Positions 9,953 through 18,908 of a stretch of 64,000 nucleotides of DNA are shown in pieces (position 1 is the first letter of the stretch; every line of letters begins with the position of its first letter). This stretch comes from Streptomyces sp. CB09001 (GTDB taxonomy: Bacteria; Actinomycetota; Actinomycetes; Streptomycetales; Streptomycetaceae). Under the pieces are notes generated by a model. It made no database searches, was not told where the DNA came from, and was given only the letters and a program-made list of their open reading frames with translations. The position numbers were made by a program, and so were the translations under genes. Where the stretch lies: the NCBI RefSeq assembly GCF_003369795.1, contig NZ_CP026730.1, positions 3,100,001-3,164,000 of the forward strand. Reading direction: 5' to 3'.

Positions 9953-10750
9953 CTACATGCGTGACACGTTGCGCTCGTACACCAGCCGCAGACCCATCAG
10001 CGTCAGCCACGGCTCGTGCTCGTCGATGACCGAGGACTCGCCCAGCACCATCGGCGCCAGCCCGCCCGTCGCGATGACCGTCACGTCGTCCGGGTCGTCG
10101 GCCAGCTCCCGCGCCATGCGGTTGACTACGCCGTCGACCTGGCCGGCGAAGCCATACACGATCCCGGACTGCATCGCCTCGACCGTGTTCTTGCCGATCA
10201 CACTGCGAGGACGCGCCACCTCGATCTTGCGGAGCTGCGCGCCCTTGACGCCCAGCGCCTCGACCGAGATCTCGATGCCGGGCGCGATGACGCCGCCGAT
10301 GTACTCCCCGCGCGCGCTGACCGCGTCGAACGTCGTCGCCGTGCCGAAGTCCACGACGATCGCCGGACCGCCGTACAGCTCGACCGCGGCGACCGCGTTG
10401 ATGATGCGGTCGGCGCCGACCTCCTTGGGGTGGTCGGTGAGGATCGGGACGCCGGTCTTGACGCCCGGTTCGACGAGGACCGCGGGGACGTCGCCGTAGT
10501 AGCGGCGGGTGACCTCGCGGAGTTCGTGGAGGACGGAGGGGACCGTCGCGCAGATGGCGATGCCGTCGATGCCGTCGCCCAGTTCGTCGCCGAGGAGGGG
10601 GTGCATGCCCATGAGGCCCTGGAGGAGGACCGCCAGTTCGTCGGCCGTGCGGCGCGAGTCCGTGGAGATGCGCCAGTGCTCGACGATGTCCTCGCCGTCG
10701 AAGAGGCCGAGGACGGTGTGCGTGTTGCCTACGTCGATCGTCAGCAGCAT
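9953..10750 (-). CDS. coaX: Type III pantothenate kinase
   Basis: A 265-residue ASKHA-fold kinase that phosphorylates pantothenate, the first committed step of CoA synthesis. The N-terminal phosphate loop is DVGNTHTVLGLFDG (residues 6-19), GADRIINAVAA marks the conserved GADR motif, and DFGTATTFDAV is the second phosphate-binding segment. Length is normal for bacterial CoaX. It is the last gene of the leftward panC-nadB-nadC-coaX run, five bases after nadC, so pantothenate made by PanC is phosphorylated by a product of the same transcript. Confidence 0.96.
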   Translation of the reverse strand: MLLTIDVGNTHTVLGLFDGEDIVEHWRISTDSRRTADELAVLLQGLMGMHPLLGDELGDGIDGIAICATVPSVLHELREVTRRYYGDVPAVLVEPGVKTGVPILTDHPKEVGADRIINAVAAVELYGGPAIVVDFGTATTFDAVSARGEYIGGVIAPGIEISVEALGVKGAQLRKIEVARPRSVIGKNTVEAMQSGIVYGFAGQVDGVVNRMARELADDPDDVTVIATGGLAPMVLGESSVIDEHEPWLTLMGLRLVYERNVSRM

Positions 10751-10755
10751 GGCGT

Positions 10756-11754
10756 CTACTCCGCCGCTCGCAGGTCCAGGCCGATGTCCAGGATCGGAGA
10801 GCTGTGGGTGAGGGCGCCCACGGCCAGGTAGTCGACCCCCGTGTCGGCGTACGCCTTGGCGTTGGTGAGGGTGAGGCGGCCCGAGGCCTCCAGGGCGGCC
10901 CGGCCGGCGACCAGGGCCACCGCCTCCTCGCACTCGGCGGGGGTGAAGTTGTCCAGGAGGATCAGGTCGGCGCCCGCGTCCACCACCTCGCGCAGCTGGT
11001 GCAGGGTGTCGACCTCGACCTCGATGGGCACCTCGGGGAAGCTCTCGCGCACGGCGTTGAAGGCCTCGGCTACGCCGCCCGCGGCGACCACGTGGTTGTC
11101 CTTGACCAGGGCCGCGTCCGAGAGCGACATGCGGTGGTTGACGCCGCCGCCGCAGCGGACCGCGAACTTCTCCAGGCCGCGCAGGCCCGGCGTCGTCTTG
11201 CGGGTGTCGCGGACCTTGGCCTTCGTGCCGTCCAGGGCGTCCGCCCACGCGCGCGTGGCCGACGCGATGCCCGACATGCGGCACAGGAGGTTCAGCGCGC
11301 TGCGCTCGGCGGTCAGGATGTCGCGGGTGCGGGTGGTGACGGAGAGGAGCTTCTGGCCCTCCTCCACGCGGTCGCCGTCCTCGACGTGGCGCTCCACCTC
11401 GAACTCGTCCGTGCAGACCACCGACAGCACCGCCTCGGCGACCCTGAGGCCCGCCACGACGCCCGCCTCGCGGGCGGTGAAGTCGGCCGTGGCCACGGCG
11501 TCCTCGGGGATGGTCGCCACCGTCGTCACGTCCACGCCGCCCGCCAGGTCCTCCTGGATGGCGACGTTCGCGATGTCCTCGACCTCGACGGGGTCGAGTC
11601 CGGAGTCCAGCAGGAGTGCGGCGAGAGCGGGGTCGAGGCCGCACTCCATGAAGGCGCCTTCTTCGGTTTCCGCGCCGCAGGCACAGCCGTCGCCGCAGCC
11701 TCCGCCGGAGGCGAGGGGGAGTTCGGTGGGGTCGGAGGGGTTCACTGCTGTCAC
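10756..11754 (-). CDS. nadC: Nicotinate-nucleotide pyrophosphorylase (carboxylating), quinolinate phosphoribosyltransferase
   Basis: A 332-residue protein that converts quinolinate and PRPP to nicotinate mononucleotide. QPRTase landmarks are visible: ALNLLCRMSGIAS, DTRKTTPGLRGLEKFAVRCGG with the substrate-binding TRKT, HRMSLSDAALVKDNH, and EVEVDTLHQL with LILLDNF in the barrel. The start is the GTG at 11754, which overlaps the nadB stop as GTGA, implying translational coupling. The first ~35 residues are an extra segment carrying a CGDGCACG cluster (Cys 20, 24 and 26) not needed for the fold. A later Met (MECGLDPAL) would remove this extension. Confidence 0.95.
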   Translation of the reverse strand: MTAVNPSDPTELPLASGGGCGDGCACGAETEEGAFMECGLDPALAALLLDSGLDPVEVEDIANVAIQEDLAGGVDVTTVATIPEDAVATADFTAREAGVVAGLRVAEAVLSVVCTDEFEVERHVEDGDRVEEGQKLLSVTTRTRDILTAERSALNLLCRMSGIASATRAWADALDGTKAKVRDTRKTTPGLRGLEKFAVRCGGGVNHRMSLSDAALVKDNHVVAAGGVAEAFNAVRESFPEVPIEVEVDTLHQLREVVDAGADLILLDNFTPAECEEAVALVAGRAALEASGRLTLTNAKAYADTGVDYLAVGALTHSSPILDIGLDLRAAE

Positions 11755-13484
11755 TGCTCCTGGGGACGGTGCGTCGGCTGGGCGCCGTGGACGGTCGGGG
11801 GGAATTCTGGCGTGTCCGTGGTGTGCACGGCGAGCGAGCGGTCCGGGTTCAGCCGTACGACGACGTGGCGGCGCCACGTCGTGTCGTCGCGGTCCGCGTG
11901 GTCCTCGCGCCAGTGGCAGCCGCGGGTCTCCTCGCGCCGTGCCGCCGCGGCGACCAGGACGCGGGCCACGCACAGGAGGTTGGTGGCCTCCCAGGTGTCG
12001 ACACCCGGCTCGGACGTCTTGCCGTGCTCGTGCAGGGACTCGCGGGCCTCGGTGTGGAGGCCGTGCAGCCGGTCGGCCGCGCGGGTGAGGGAGTCCGCCG
12101 AGCGCAGGACCCCGGCGCCCTCCGTCATGATCCGCTGGATGGTGAGGCGCGCCTCGGGAGGGAGGAGCGGGTGTTGCGGGTGGTCCGGGTGCGGGAGGGG
12201 GTCCGGTACGCGCGCGTGGAGGGTGCCGGCCGTGTGGGCGGCCGCTATGTCGGCTGCGATGCGTTCGGCGTAGACCAGGCCCTCGAGGAGGGAGTTGGAG
12301 GCCAGGCGGTTGGCGCCGTGCACGCCCGTGCAGGCGACCTCGCCGCAGGCGTACAGGCCGGGGACCGTCGTGCGGCCGTGGGCGTCGGTGCGGACGCCGC
12401 CCGAGGCGTAGTGGGCGGCCGGGGCGACGGGGACCGGCTCGGTGACCGGGTCGATGCCGTGGGTGCGGCAGGCGGCGAGGATCGTGGGGAAGCGGTGCTC
12501 CCACATCTCCCTGCCGAAGTGGCGGGCGTCCAGGTACATGTGGTCGGCGCCGCGCTCCTGCATGCGGCGGGTGATGCCCTTCGCGACGATGTCCCGCGGG
12601 GCGAGTTCCGCCAGTTCGTGCTGCCCCTGCATGAAGCGCACGCCGTCCGCGTCCACCAGGTGGGCGCCCTCGCCGCGTACCGCCTCGGAGACCAGGGGCT
12701 GCTGGCCCTCGGCGTCCGGGCCCAGGAAGAGGACGGTGGGGTGGAACTGGACGAACTCCAGGTCGCTCACCTCGGCGCCGGCGCGCAGGGCGAGGGCCAC
12801 TCCGTCGCCCGTGGAGACGGAGGGGTTCGTCGTCGCCGAGAAGACCTGGCCCATGCCGCCGGTGGCCAGCACGACCGAGGGGGCGTGGACCGCCCCGACG
12901 CCGTCGTGCTGGCCCTCGCCCATCACGTGCAGGGTGACGCCCGCGGTACGGCCCTCGGCGTCCGTGAGGAGGTCCAGGACGAGCGCGTTCTCCACCGTGC
13001 GCAGCCCTCGCGCGCGTACCGCCTCGACCAGGGCGCGGGAGATCTCGGCGCCCGTGGCGTCGCCGCCCGCGTGGGCGATGCGGCGGCGGTGGTGGCCGCC
13101 CTCGCGGGTGAGGGCCAGGCCGCCCTCGGTGGACTCGTCGAAGTGCGCGCCGGTCGCGATGAGCCGGCGTACGGCGTCGGGGCCCTCGGTGACCAGGATG
13201 CGGACCGCTTCCTCGTCGCACAGGCCGGCGCCGGCGACCAGGGTGTCGTCCAGGTGCTGCTCGGGGGTGTCGCCCTCGCCGAGGGCCGCGGCGACGCCGC
13301 CCTGGGCCCAGCGGGTGGAGCCGTCGTCCAGGCGGGCCTTGGTCACGACGACGGTCCGCAGGCCGGCGGCCTCGCAGCGCAGGGCCGTGGTGAGGCCCGC
13401 GACGCCGGAGCCGACGACCACCACGTCCGCGGCGATCGCCCAGCCGGGCGCGGGGGCGTGCAGTCGTATGCCTGTGCTGGTCAC
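11751..13484 (-). CDS. nadB: L-aspartate oxidase
   Basis: A 577-residue flavoprotein that oxidises aspartate to iminoaspartate for quinolinate synthesis. The FAD-binding dinucleotide fold starts [21 protein letters not shown] (residues ~21-41); further family motifs are [72 protein letters not shown] and [18 protein letters not shown]. Start GTG at 13484 overlaps the panC stop as GTGA. Quinolinate synthase (nadA) is not in this window, so the pathway is split between loci. Confidence 0.96.
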   Translation of the reverse strand: MTSTGIRLHAPAPGWAIAADVVVVGSGVAGLTTALRCEAAGLRTVVVTKARLDDGSTRWAQGGVAAALGEGDTPEQHLDDTLVAGAGLCDEEAVRILVTEGPDAVRRLIATGAHFDESTEGGLALTREGGHHRRRIAHAGGDATGAEISRALVEAVRARGLRTVENALVLDLLTDAEGRTAGVTLHVMGEGQHDGVGAVHAPSVVLATGGMGQVFSATTNPSVSTGDGVALALRAGAEVSDLEFVQFHPTVLFLGPDAEGQQPLVSEAVRGEGAHLVDADGVRFMQGQHELAELAPRDIVAKGITRRMQERGADHMYLDARHFGREMWEHRFPTILAACRTHGIDPVTEPVPVAPAAHYASGGVRTDAHGRTTVPGLYACGEVACTGVHGANRLASNSLLEGLVYAERIAADIAAAHTAGTLHARVPDPLPHPDHPQHPLLPPEARLTIQRIMTEGAGVLRSADSLTRAADRLHGLHTEARESLHEHGKTSEPGVDTWEATNLLCVARVLVAAAARREETRGCHWREDHADRDDTTWRRHVVVRLNPDRSLAVHTTDTPEFPPTVHGAQPTHRPQEQ

Positions 13485-14494
13485 GAGGCGGCTCCGAGGG
13501 GTCCGAAGGTGAGGTGGACGTTGTCGATCAGGCGGGTCGCGCCGACCCGGGCGGCGACGGCGAGGACGGCCTCGCCGGTGTGGTCGTCGCCGATCTCGGT
13601 GAAGTCGGACGGGTCGACCAGGGCGAGGTAGTCCAGCTCCAGGGGCGGGGTGGCCCTGGCCGCGTCGTCCAGCACCAGGCGGGCGGCGTCCCGGACGGCC
13701 GTGGCGCTGCCGGGGGCGGAGGTGGCGACGGCGTGGGCGTCGGCCGCCGCGCGGGACTCGCCCAGCGCGCTGAGCGCCTCGGCGCGTGCCTGGGTGGCGG
13801 GCACCTCGCGGGCCCGCGCGCACAGCGCCTCCTGGGCGGCGTGCCGGTCCAGCCCTGCGAAGAGGGCCTGCGAGAGCGCGAGGGCGGTGCGGCGTTCCGG
13901 CGTCGAGAGGAAGCGGTTGCGGCTGGACAGAGCGAGGCCGTCCTCCTCGCGCACGGTGGGGACGCCGACGATCTCCATGCCGAAGTTCAGGTCGCGGACC
14001 ATGCGGCGGATCAGCGCGAGCTGCTGGGCGTCCTTCTGGCCGTAGAGGGCGAGGTCGGGGCGGGTGAGGTGGAGCAGCTTGGCGACGACGGTGAGCATGC
14101 CGTCGAAGTGGCCGGGGCGGGAGGCGCCCTCCAGGCGTTCGCCCATGGGGCCCGCGGTGATGCGCACCTGGGGTTCGCCGCCCGGGTAGACCTCGTCGAC
14201 GGCGGGGGCGAAGACGGCGTCGGCGCCCGCCCGCCCGGCGATCTCCAGGTCGGCGTCCAGGGTGCGCGGGTAGCGGTCGAGGTCCTCGCCCGCGCCGAAC
14301 TGGAGCGGGTTCACGAAGACCGTGACGACGACCTCGCCGTCCGGTCCGGCGAGGTCGCGCGCCGTACGGATCAGGGTGGCGTGGCCCTCGTGCAGGGCGC
14401 CCATGGTCATCACGACGGCCCGGCGGCCGCGGCGCACACGCGCGTGCAGCTCGTCGGCGGTGCGCAGGAGGGCGGGAGGGGTGTGGGTCGTCAT
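13481..14494 (-). CDS. panC: Pantothenate synthetase
   Basis: A 337-residue pantoate-beta-alanine ligase (ATP dependent). The nucleotidyltransferase signature is MGALHEGH with HEGH at residues 35-38, followed by [50 protein letters not shown] and [10 protein letters not shown] (the mobile KMSKS-like loop). It is longer than the typical ~280 residues because of an Ala-rich insertion in the C-terminal domain (residues ~235-280). The ATG overlaps the stop of the upstream gene as ATGA. With coaX in the same run, both ends of pantothenate use are coupled. Confidence 0.96.
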   Translation of the reverse strand: MTTHTPPALLRTADELHARVRRGRRAVVMTMGALHEGHATLIRTARDLAGPDGEVVVTVFVNPLQFGAGEDLDRYPRTLDADLEIAGRAGADAVFAPAVDEVYPGGEPQVRITAGPMGERLEGASRPGHFDGMLTVVAKLLHLTRPDLALYGQKDAQQLALIRRMVRDLNFGMEIVGVPTVREEDGLALSSRNRFLSTPERRTALALSQALFAGLDRHAAQEALCARAREVPATQARAEALSALGESRAAADAHAVATSAPGSATAVRDAARLVLDDAARATPPLELDYLALVDPSDFTEIGDDHTGEAVLAVAARVGATRLIDNVHLTFGPLGAAS

Positions 14495-15906
14495 CGGGCG
14501 CCTCCGTCGTCGGTGCCGGTGGGGCCAGTGGGACCTTCGGGACCGGTGTTCCCGCCGGGGCTGGGGGTGCCCTCCCGGTCGTGGGTGCCCTCGGGGCCCG
14601 CGCTTCCGTCGGAGGTGCCTTCCGGGCCGGGAGGTCCGTCCGCGCCCGGGCCTCCCGGGGTACCTGCGGGGCCGGTGGGGCCATCGGGGCCGGTGTTCGC
14701 GCCGGGGCTGGGGGCGCCTTTGGGACCGTCGGCGCTGTCGGGGCCGGTGGGGCCATCGGGGATCGGGGTGTTGTCCTCCGCGTCCAGGGTGCCCTCGGGG
14801 TCCACGTCTGCGTCGGAGGCGCGTTCGGCGGCCGGGGTGCCCTTGGGGCCGCCAGCGCTGTCGGGGCCGGTGGGCCCGTCGGGGATCGGGGTGTTGTCCT
14901 CCGCGTCCAGGGTGCCCTCCGGGTCCGTGTCTGCGTCGGAGGTGCCTTCCGGGCCGGGGGGTCCGTTCGTGTCCGGGCCTCCCGGGGTGCCTGCGGGGCC
15001 CGTGGTCCCGTCGGCGAGGACACCGAGCAGGTCCTCGGCGAGTTCGGCCTTCAGCAGGCCGTGGTCCAGGGCGCGGTCGGCGGTCGCGCGGGCCATCGCC
15101 AGGTAGCCTGCGACGGTCTGCGGGGCGTGTTCGCGCAGCTCCACGATGTGCGCGGCGACCGTGCCCGCGTCACCGCGCGCGACGGGGCCGGTGAGGGCCG
15201 CGTCGCCGGAGCGCAGGGCGTTGTCGAGGGAGGCGCCGAGCAGCGGGCCGAGCATCCGGTCGGGGGCCGCCACGCCGGCCGTGCGCAGCAGCTCCATGGA
15301 CTGGGCGACCAGGGTGATCAGGTGGTTGGAGCCCAGCGCCAGCGCCGCGTGGTACAGCGGGCGCCTGTCCTCGGCGATCCACTCCGGCTCGCCGCCCATC
15401 TCGATGACCAGGGCCTCGGCGGCCATCCGCAGCTCCTCGGGCGCGGTGACGCCGAAGGAACAGCCCGCCAGGCGCTGCACGTCCACCGGGGTGCCGGTGA
15501 AGGTCATCGCCGGGTGCAGGGCCAGCGGCAGGGCGCCGGCGCGCAGCGCCGGATCCAGGACCCTCGCGCCGTACCGGCCGGAGGTGTGCACCAGCAGGTG
15601 GCCCGGACGCACCGCCCCGGTCTCGGCGAGCCCGGTCACCAGGCCGGGCAGGGCGTCGTCGGGGACGGTCAGCAGGACGAGCTCGGCGTGCTGGAGGACC
15701 TCCGCGGGCGTCATGAGCGGCACGTCGGGGAGGAGGGCGGCGGCGCGCCTTCTGGAGGCGTCGGAGACCCCGGAGACGGCCACCGGGCGGTGCCCGGCGA
15801 GCTGGAGGGACGCGGCCAGCGCGGGACCCACCCGTCCGGCGCCGACGACGCCTACGGTGAGCCGCGCGGGGCGGTCCTTGGGGTCTGGCTGTGGGGTTCT
15901 GTTCAC
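14491..15906 (-). CDS. Rossmann-fold/DUF2520 protein with collagen-like Gly-Pro-rich tail
   Basis: A 471-residue protein in two parts. Residues ~15-298 form an NAD(P)-binding Rossmann domain ([21 protein letters not shown]; later [26 protein letters not shown]) followed by a DUF2520 helical domain, similar to dehydrogenases of the ketopantoate reductase or F420-oxidoreductase type. It is conserved directly upstream of panC, which hints at a role in pantoate metabolism, not proven. The last ~173 residues are unrelated: Gly-X-Y-like repeats rich in [10 protein letters not shown] and GPPGPEG, including a 41-residue duplication (123 bp in DNA). Start is the GTG at 15906, preceded by GGGAAGG. Confidence 0.88.
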   Translation of the reverse strand: MNRTPQPDPKDRPARLTVGVVGAGRVGPALAASLQLAGHRPVAVSGVSDASRRRAAALLPDVPLMTPAEVLQHAELVLLTVPDDALPGLVTGLAETGAVRPGHLLVHTSGRYGARVLDPALRAGALPLALHPAMTFTGTPVDVQRLAGCSFGVTAPEELRMAAEALVIEMGGEPEWIAEDRRPLYHAALALGSNHLITLVAQSMELLRTAGVAAPDRMLGPLLGASLDNALRSGDAALTGPVARGDAGTVAAHIVELREHAPQTVAGYLAMARATADRALDHGLLKAELAEDLLGVLADGTTGPAGTPGGPDTNGPPGPEGTSDADTDPEGTLDAEDNTPIPDGPTGPDSAGGPKGTPAAERASDADVDPEGTLDAEDNTPIPDGPTGPDSADGPKGAPSPGANTGPDGPTGPAGTPGGPGADGPPGPEGTSDGSAGPEGTHDREGTPSPGGNTGPEGPTGPTGTDDGGAR

Positions 15907-15992
15907 GCGACGGCGGCCTTCCCGTTCCAGTCCGCTCGGGGTACCGGACGATTTCTCGTCATGTTAACGCGATCGGTCCTGGCGACGTCCGG

Positions 15993-16009
15993 TTGTCCAC
16001 AGGCTGTGG
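15993..16009 (+). promoter_or_regulatory. DnaA-box-like sequence with partial inverted partner
   Basis: TTGTCCACA at 15993-16001 equals the preferred Streptomyces DnaA box from published work. It is part of a 6-1-6 palindrome CCACAGGCTGTGG (15997-16009) in the divergent promoter region between the DUF2520 and PLP-lyase genes. A single site may be chance; a regulatory role is conjecture. Confidence 0.4.
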
Positions 16010-16106
16010 GTTTCCGTGCGGTGCCGGAGCACACACCTCGCGCGCGTGTCGGAACGTGTGCGGAAAGCGGGTGCCCGGCCCGCGGTCCGCGCGACATGAT
16101 CCCTGC

Positions 16107-17318
16107 ATGAGCGACACGGCAGAGCAGGAAGAGCGGGCGGCACTGGCCGGACCGGAAGAACCGGCGGCACGGGCCGAGCCGCAGGAGCGGCGGAACAGGC
16201 GCAGCCGGGAGCGACGCGTGGCCGCCCTCCGCGGCGCGCGGCGCGTACTCGCCCGCCCGGGCTTCGTCACGACCCTGCGCGAGCGCATCGCCCTGCTCGA
16301 CGGGGCCGAGGAGCTGTACGACCTCGACGAGCCCTCCGACATGTACGGCAACGGCGTCGTGGCGGCCCTGGAGGAGAGGACCGCCGCCCTGCTCGGCACG
16401 GAGGCCGCCGCCTTCTTCCCGACCGGGACCATGGCCCAGCAGGTGGCCCTGCGCTGCTGGGCGGGCCGCACCGGCAACCCGGTCGTCGCCCTGCACGGGC
16501 TCGCGCATCCCGAAGTGCACGAGCGCGACGCCCTGAGCCGGGTCAGCGGTTTGCACCCGGTACGGCTGACCGACGCGCCCCGGCCGCCGACCGCCGACGA
16601 GGTGCGCGGCTTCGAGGAGCCGTTCGGGGCGCTCATGCTGGAACTCCCGCTCCGGGAGGCCGGATACCTGCTGCCCACCTGGGAGGAGCTCACCGAGGTC
16701 GTCGCGGCCGCCCGCGAGCGCGACGCGGTGGTCCACTTCGACGGGGCCCGCCTGTGGGAGTGCACCGTCCACTTCGGCCGCCCCCTGACCGAGATCGCGG
16801 GCCTGGCGGACAGCGTGTACGTCTCGTTCTACAAGTCCCTCAAGGGCTACGGCGGCGCCGCCCTGGCCGGTCCCCGGACGCTGGTCGAGGAGGCGAAGGC
16901 CTGGCGGCACCGGTACGGCGGCCAGGTGTTCCAGCAGTTCCCCACGGCGCTGTCCGCCCTGGCCGGCCTGGAGCGCGAGCTGCCCCGGCTGCCCTCGTAC
17001 GTGGCCCACGCGCGCGTGGTGGCGGCCGAGCTGCGCGAGGGTCTCGCGGCGGCCGGGCTGCCGTGGGCGCGGGTGCACCCCGAGGTGCCGCACACGCACG
17101 AGTTCCAGGTCTGGCTGCCCTGCGACCCCGATGCCGCGGGCGAGGCGGCGCTCCGGCAGGCCGAGGAGACCGGGACGATGCTGTTCTCCCAGCCCTGGGA
17201 CGCGGGCGGCCCCGGGATCGCCCTCACCGAGGTCGGGGTGGGCGAGTCGGGACTGGAGTGGACGGCCGACGAGGTGCGGGCGGCGGTCGCCGACTTCGCC
17301 GCCCGGCTGACGGCCTGA
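16107..17318 (+). CDS. PLP-dependent beta-eliminating lyase / threonine aldolase family protein
   Basis: A 403-residue fold-type I PLP enzyme. The pattern of low-specificity threonine aldolases is visible: YGNGVVAALEERTAALLGTEAAAFFPTGTMAQQVAL, HLxHPEVHE-like LHGLAHPEVHERDAL, VVHFDGARLWE with the PLP-binding Asp, and VYVSFYKSLKGYGGAAL with the Schiff-base Lys. The first ~30 residues are charged and variable. The start ATG at 16107 was chosen for lack of coding character upstream. The gene is alone in its orientation and ends just before an octanucleotide array. Substrate could be L-allo-threonine or another beta-hydroxy amino acid. Confidence 0.88.
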   Translation: MSDTAEQEERAALAGPEEPAARAEPQERRNRRSRERRVAALRGARRVLARPGFVTTLRERIALLDGAEELYDLDEPSDMYGNGVVAALEERTAALLGTEAAAFFPTGTMAQQVALRCWAGRTGNPVVALHGLAHPEVHERDALSRVSGLHPVRLTDAPRPPTADEVRGFEEPFGALMLELPLREAGYLLPTWEELTEVVAAARERDAVVHFDGARLWECTVHFGRPLTEIAGLADSVYVSFYKSLKGYGGAALAGPRTLVEEAKAWRHRYGGQVFQQFPTALSALAGLERELPRLPSYVAHARVVAAELREGLAAAGLPWARVHPEVPHTHEFQVWLPCDPDAAGEAALRQAEETGTMLFSQPWDAGGPGIALTEVGVGESGLEWTADEVRAAVADFAARLTA

Positions 17319-17332
17319 CGCGGACCGCGCGG

Positions 17333-17380
17333 CCGGTCAGCCGGTCAGCCGGTCAGCCGGTCAGCCGGTCAGCCGGTCAG
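17333..17380. repeat. Octanucleotide tandem repeat, six copies of CCGGTCAG
   Basis: Six exact head-to-tail copies fill 17333-17380 between two convergent genes; the last copy supplies the stop codon of the minus-strand gene (TCA, 17377-17379). Copy-number changes would alter little but the intergenic length. Confidence 0.92.
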
Positions 17381-17589
17381 CCCAGGGTGCGCGGCCACCG
17401 GGACCACCGGCGCAGGGCCCGCCGTACCCGCCCGCGCGCCGGGCGGCCGGCGAGCACGGCCCGGAACCTGCGGCGGTCCTGCCACTCGCGCACGACCCGC
17501 AGGTCGTGGGTGCCGGGCGCGGGCGGCGCGGGCTCGCCGAGCCGCCCGGCCCGGTAGGTGTCCAGGAGATACTGCTGCGTGATGCTCAT
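17377..17589 (-). CDS. Small basic hypothetical protein
   Basis: A 70-residue product beginning MSITQQYLLDTYRAGRLGEPAPP and ending in an Arg-rich helix (GRPARGRVRRALRRWSRWPRTLG). The isoelectric point must be high; no signal or membrane segment. Preceded by GAAGGCGATCCGTC, which offers a weak GAAGG ribosome binding site. It is divergent from the ArsR-type gene across a perfect palindrome and is a likely target of that regulator. I do not recognise a function; the end of the gene is formed by the octamer array. Confidence 0.6.
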   Translation of the reverse strand: MSITQQYLLDTYRAGRLGEPAPPAPGTHDLRVVREWQDRRRFRAVLAGRPARGRVRRALRRWSRWPRTLG

Positions 17590-17688
17590 GACGGATCGCC
17601 TTCGTCGTGGAGACGCGAACGTGAGGACGGACGGGGCTCCGCGGCAGCCCCGACGGTCCCAGCCTGCTCCCGTCGGCGGCCGCGGCCG

Positions 17689-17717
17689 CGCCGATTGACG
17701 GCGGCGGTCAATCGGCG
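17689..17717. promoter_or_regulatory. Operator-like perfect inverted repeat in a divergent promoter
   Basis: Arms CGCCGATTGAC (17689-17699) and GTCAATCGGCG (17707-17717) are perfect over 11 bases with a 7-base spacer. Each arm ends in TTGAC read outward, a possible -35 element for each of the divergent genes. It lies 36 bases upstream of the ArsR-type regulator start, fitting autoregulation. Confidence 0.72.
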
Positions 17718-17752
17718 GCGGCGTTGTCGGTGGCGGCGTGCACCATGGGGTC

Positions 17753-18859
17753 ATGAGCGTGCGCATCGACATCACGGGGCTGCGGCCGGAGCGGGTCGCC
17801 GTCGTGCCCTCTCCGCTGGCCGAGCTGGGTATGGCGCTGCACGCGCTGTCCGAGCCCGGCCACCACCCGGGGCTGCAGGCCTGGGTGACGGGCGTGACCG
17901 CCCGGCTCGACTCGCACCTGGCGGACCGGATGTGCGAGGCCGACTTCCTGTGGCGGACGACGTTCTCGGACCTGTTCATGCCGTTCGCCGGGGTGCCGGG
18001 CCGCAGCGCCCTGCCCGGCGCCACCCTCGCCGAGGACCTGGACCTGCTCGACAAGCTGTCCGACGAGCAGTTCGTCGACGCGGCCCTGGAGTTCACCTGC
18101 GCGCTGCCGTACAGCACCGGCGGGGTCTCCGCGCTCGACGACCCGGAGGTGCGCCGGCGCGCGCTGGACCTGGCCGCAGCAAGGGGGCCGCAGCAGCTGC
18201 GCTTCAGCGAGCGGCTGCTGGCCGATCCGCCGCGGATCCGGGACTGGCTGCGGCAGTTCGCCCGGGACTGCGACGAGGCGTTCTTCGCCGAGGCCTGGTC
18301 CCGGCTGCGCCACCAGCTCGCGGCCGACGCCCGCCGCAAGACGGACCTGCTGCGCCACAAGGGCCTGGCCGAGGCGCTGGCCGCCGTGTCCCCGGCGGTG
18401 ACCCTGGACGAGGGCGCCGCCCGGATCACCGTCGACAAGCTGGGCGACGGGCGTTCCGCGACGGCGGACGGCGGCCTGCTGCTGGTCCCGACCAGCCTGG
18501 GCTGGCCGCACCTGATGGTCCTGCACCGGCACGACTGGCAGCCGGTCCTGCACTACCCGGTCGGCTCCCCCGAGCTGGCCGCACCGCCCTCGGTCGAGCA
18601 GCTCACGATGCGGATGACGGCGCTGTCCCACCCCGTCCGGATGCGGATCTGCCGGTACCTGGCCCGCAGCGCGTACACCACGGGCGAGCTGGCCCAGGTG
18701 CACGGCATGACGGCGCCCGAGATATCCCGGCACCTGGGCGTGCTGAAGAAGGCCGGACTGGTCACCACCCGCCGCCGCGGCCGGTACGTCCTGCACCAGC
18801 TGGACGTCACGGTGGTGGCCCGGCTGGGCAGCGACTTCCTGGAGGGGATCCTGCGCTAG
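17753..18859 (+). CDS. ArsR-type winged-helix regulator with long N-terminal domain (DUF5937-like)
   Basis: A 368-residue protein. The DNA-binding domain is C-terminal, residues ~285-368: LTMRMTALSHPVRMRICRYLARSAYTTGELAQVHGM, then the recognition helix APEISRHLGVLKKAGLV and the wing RRRGRYVLHQL. The N-terminal ~280 residues (ITGLRPERVAVVPSPLAELGMALHAL) form a helical sensor-like domain common in Streptomyces regulators. No Cys metal-binding motif of classical ArsR sensors is present in the recognition helix, so a small molecule or another signal is more likely than metal. Start ATG at 17753. Confidence 0.85.
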   Translation: MSVRIDITGLRPERVAVVPSPLAELGMALHALSEPGHHPGLQAWVTGVTARLDSHLADRMCEADFLWRTTFSDLFMPFAGVPGRSALPGATLAEDLDLLDKLSDEQFVDAALEFTCALPYSTGGVSALDDPEVRRRALDLAAARGPQQLRFSERLLADPPRIRDWLRQFARDCDEAFFAEAWSRLRHQLAADARRKTDLLRHKGLAEALAAVSPAVTLDEGAARITVDKLGDGRSATADGGLLLVPTSLGWPHLMVLHRHDWQPVLHYPVGSPELAAPPSVEQLTMRMTALSHPVRMRICRYLARSAYTTGELAQVHGMTAPEISRHLGVLKKAGLVTTRRRGRYVLHQLDVTVVARLGSDFLEGILR

Positions 18860-18908
18860 CCCGCCCCTGCCTCCGACCCCGCCGTCGCGGGGAGCCCGGG
18901 CCGGCCGG

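Noticed and set aside
9533..10029. ORFs of 143-162 residues in repeat block A
   Set aside because: They are translations of the 44-bp repeat and the 91-bp element and run into antisense coaX.
11755..13221. N-terminal extension of nadC to 821 residues, and of nadB to 1090 residues
   Set aside because: These are Arg/Pro/Gly-rich readings antisense to or out of frame with nadB and panC; the GTGA overlaps define the real starts.
17333..17380. CRISPR array
   Set aside because: The octamers are contiguous with no spacers; likewise the 37-bp (57680-57824), 44/45-bp and 12-bp arrays are head-to-tail repeats without unique spacers, and no cas gene is present.
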